A stretch of 64,000 bases of DNA from Flavobacterium branchiarum (GTDB lineage: Bacteria; Bacteroidota; Bacteroidia; Flavobacteriales; Flavobacteriaceae). Under the pieces are notes generated by a model, which was not told the origin of the DNA, made no database searches, and saw nothing but the letters and a program-made list of their open reading frames with translations. The stretch covers positions 682,001 through 746,000 of the forward strand of contig NZ_JAUFQQ010000005.1 of NCBI RefSeq assembly GCF_030409845.1, written 5' to 3'. The position numbers and the translations under genes were made by a program. Shown here one piece after another: positions 62,842 to 64,000 of the stretch. Position 1 is the stretch's first letter. Every line of letters begins with the position of its first letter.

Positions 62842-64000
62842 TTAAGTTTTAAGTTTTTTCTTCTTAGCAGCTGGAAATAATACATTATTCAGAATTAATC
62901 GGTAACCTGGAGAATTAGGATGTAAATCTAAAACTGTCGGTGGATCTCCCACTTTATGCTGGTAATCTTCAGGATCATGACCTCCAAAAAAAGTAAACAT
63001 ACCTTTCCCTTTTTCACCATGTAGATATCTAACTTCTCCATTAATTTCACAAGTTCCCATTACCAAAGCACTCGACTTAACAAAAGTTGCGTCGAATGAG
63101 GTAGTTTGCCCCATAAATCCTTTTACTAATTGTGTATGATTCTGACATAACATACTCGGAATTGGATCCCACTTTGCTGAAAACTCCATTAGAGTAAAAT
63201 AGTCTTTTTCCATTGAAATACGTCTTTTGGGAGTCATATCTATATCAGAGAACTCATAAACTTCTGGTTTACGCTCTAATGTATAATCTCTAAAAGCAAA
63301 TGAATTCGCGTAATTAAGCTTAGATTGATAATTGGGTTCACTCGCATCACCATCAAACATTGCTTCACAAATATCAACACCATCTGCAGCCAAAGCTATA
63401 TCAAAACTGTCAGTTGCTGAACACATTGCAAACATAAAACCGCCACCAATGACAAAATCTCTAATTTTTTTAGCTACTGCTCCTTTTTCTTTTGCTACTT
63501 TATCGTATCCTAATTTTATTGCCAATGCTTCTGCATCTTTCTTTTGCTCAATGTACCATGGTGCATTTTTATAAGCTGCATAAAATTTACCATATTGACC
63601 GGTAAAATCTTCATGATGTAAATGCAACCAATCATATAATAATAACTGATCACTTAGAACCTCTTCGTCATAAATTGGTGTAAAAGGAATTTCTGCATAT
63701 GTTAATACTAAAGTCACGGCATCATCCCATGGTTGTTTTCCTTTAGGAGTGTAAACAGCTATTTTAGGAGCTTTTTCAAGAATTACGGTTTCCATATTTT
63801 GAGATGGACTTGAAATTTCATTTAAAATAGAATTTTCTTCACTATCAGAAAGTATTTCAAAACTTACCCCTCTTATTTTACATTCTTTACGAATCTCTTC
63901 TGTATCTGGTAATAGAAAGGAACCTCCTCTATAATTAAGTAACCAACTGGCTTTATAATTCTTACTCAAACACCAGTAAGTAATTCCATATGCTTTAAGA
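62842..64000 (-). CDS. Asparagine-synthetase-B-like protein, 5' end beyond window
   Basis: The frame stays open to the right edge, reading LKAYGITYWCLSKN before the WLLNYRGGSF block, so the gene is truncated by the window end (at least 385 residues). This protein is annotated asparagine synthetase B in Flavobacteria, but it lacks the obvious glutamine-amidotransferase and synthetase motifs in the visible part, so the function is doubtful. Its conserved CSATDSFDIALAADG and HGEKGKGMFTFFGGHDPEDYQH parts suggest a different enzyme. Treat the product name as conventional only. Confidence 0.7.
   Translation of the reverse strand, partial: LKAYGITYWCLSKNYKASWLLNYRGGSFLLPDTEEIRKECKIRGVSFEILSDSEENSILNEISSPSQNMETVILEKAPKIAVYTPKGKQPWDDAVTLVLTYAEIPFTPIYDEEVLSDQLLLYDWLHLHHEDFTGQYGKFYAAYKNAPWYIEQKKDAEALAIKLGYDKVAKEKGAVAKKIRDFVIGGGFMFAMCSATDSFDIALAADGVDICEAMFDGDASEPNYQSKLNYANSFAFRDYTLERKPEVYEFSDIDMTPKRRISMEKDYFTLMEFSAKWDPIPSMLCQNHTQLVKGFMGQTTSFDATFVKSSALVMGTCEINGEVRYLHGEKGKGMFTFFGGHDPEDYQHKVGDPPTVLDLHPNSPGYRLILNNVLFPAAKKKKLKT

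Noticed and set aside
62842..64000. Taking the asparagine synthetase B name at face value
   Set aside because: No amidotransferase Cys or synthetase PP-loop motif is visible in the part present; only the naming habit in Flavobacteria supports it.

Overview
The window is AT-rich DNA from a Bacteroidetes bacterium, most likely Flavobacterium or a close relative. The evidence is the protein families, promoters of the TAnnTTTG type, near-absence of Shine-Dalgarno sequences, non-ATG starts (an ATA start at infC), and rRNA operons carrying tRNA-Ile and tRNA-Ala spacers.

Region 1 (1-13.2 kb) begins with the 3' end of mnmE and continues into an accessory island. I read the island as an integron-like gene-cassette array, and it is the most interesting part of the window. 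Single genes, all on the + strand, are separated by imperfect palindromes of 131-134 bp. Each palindrome opens with a RYYYAAC-like box and closes with a GTTRRRY-like core, as attC sites do. The 5' end of each cassette is complementary to the R'' box of its own downstream site over 7-11 bases, which is what excision and integration of circular cassettes predicts. Two copies of a roughly 260-bp leader, each ending in GTTAGSS, stand where attI would stand (1234-1497 and 5824-6088). The mnmE 3'-end motif (TGCATCGGA) recurs at 4351 and 13112, so two islands appear to sit in tandem at the mnmE 3' end. No integrase gene is in the window. Recognisable cargo looks like defence or toxin functions: a RES-domain protein, a SieB-like membrane protein, a PD-(D/E)XK nuclease fused to a P-loop ATPase, and an HNH-like protein. 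A Fic enzyme lies in the left arm of the second island.

Region 2 (13.8-31.2 kb) is a stress and detoxification cluster. A TPR histidine kinase is followed by a long co-directional run: chloroperoxidase-like hydrolase, isochorismatase-like hydrolase, alginate-export-like porin, secreted M17 N-terminal domain, YtcJ-like amidohydrolase, DoxX, Dps, DUF1275 protein, a histidine kinase with a sigma-54 response regulator, acetyltransferase, esterase, cupin and TMEM175-like channel. A convergent GAF/sigma-54 activator and a divergent ring-cleaving dioxygenase/glyoxalase close it. The same palindrome, TACGA-N4-TCGTA, lies upstream of the first and last enzyme genes.

Region 3 (32.2-53.3 kb) has two nearly identical rRNA operons on the minus strand (16S, tRNA-Ile, tRNA-Ala, 23S, 5S), each with three tandem promoters and an upstream structured RNA-like element. 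The 9 kb between them holds a secreted hydrolase, an N-acetylglutamate-synthase-like acetyltransferase and a light/DNA-repair cluster: two photolyase-family proteins, TIGR03643, DUF2256 and two SDR-type proteins.

Region 4 (53.4-64 kb) has thrS-infC-rpmI-rplT, then a small lipoprotein with a TPR histidine kinase and response regulator, several small exported proteins, a secreted endonuclease/exonuclease/phosphatase-family nuclease, and a protein usually annotated asparagine synthetase B that runs off the window end. All family assignments come from reading motifs by eye; no database search was run.
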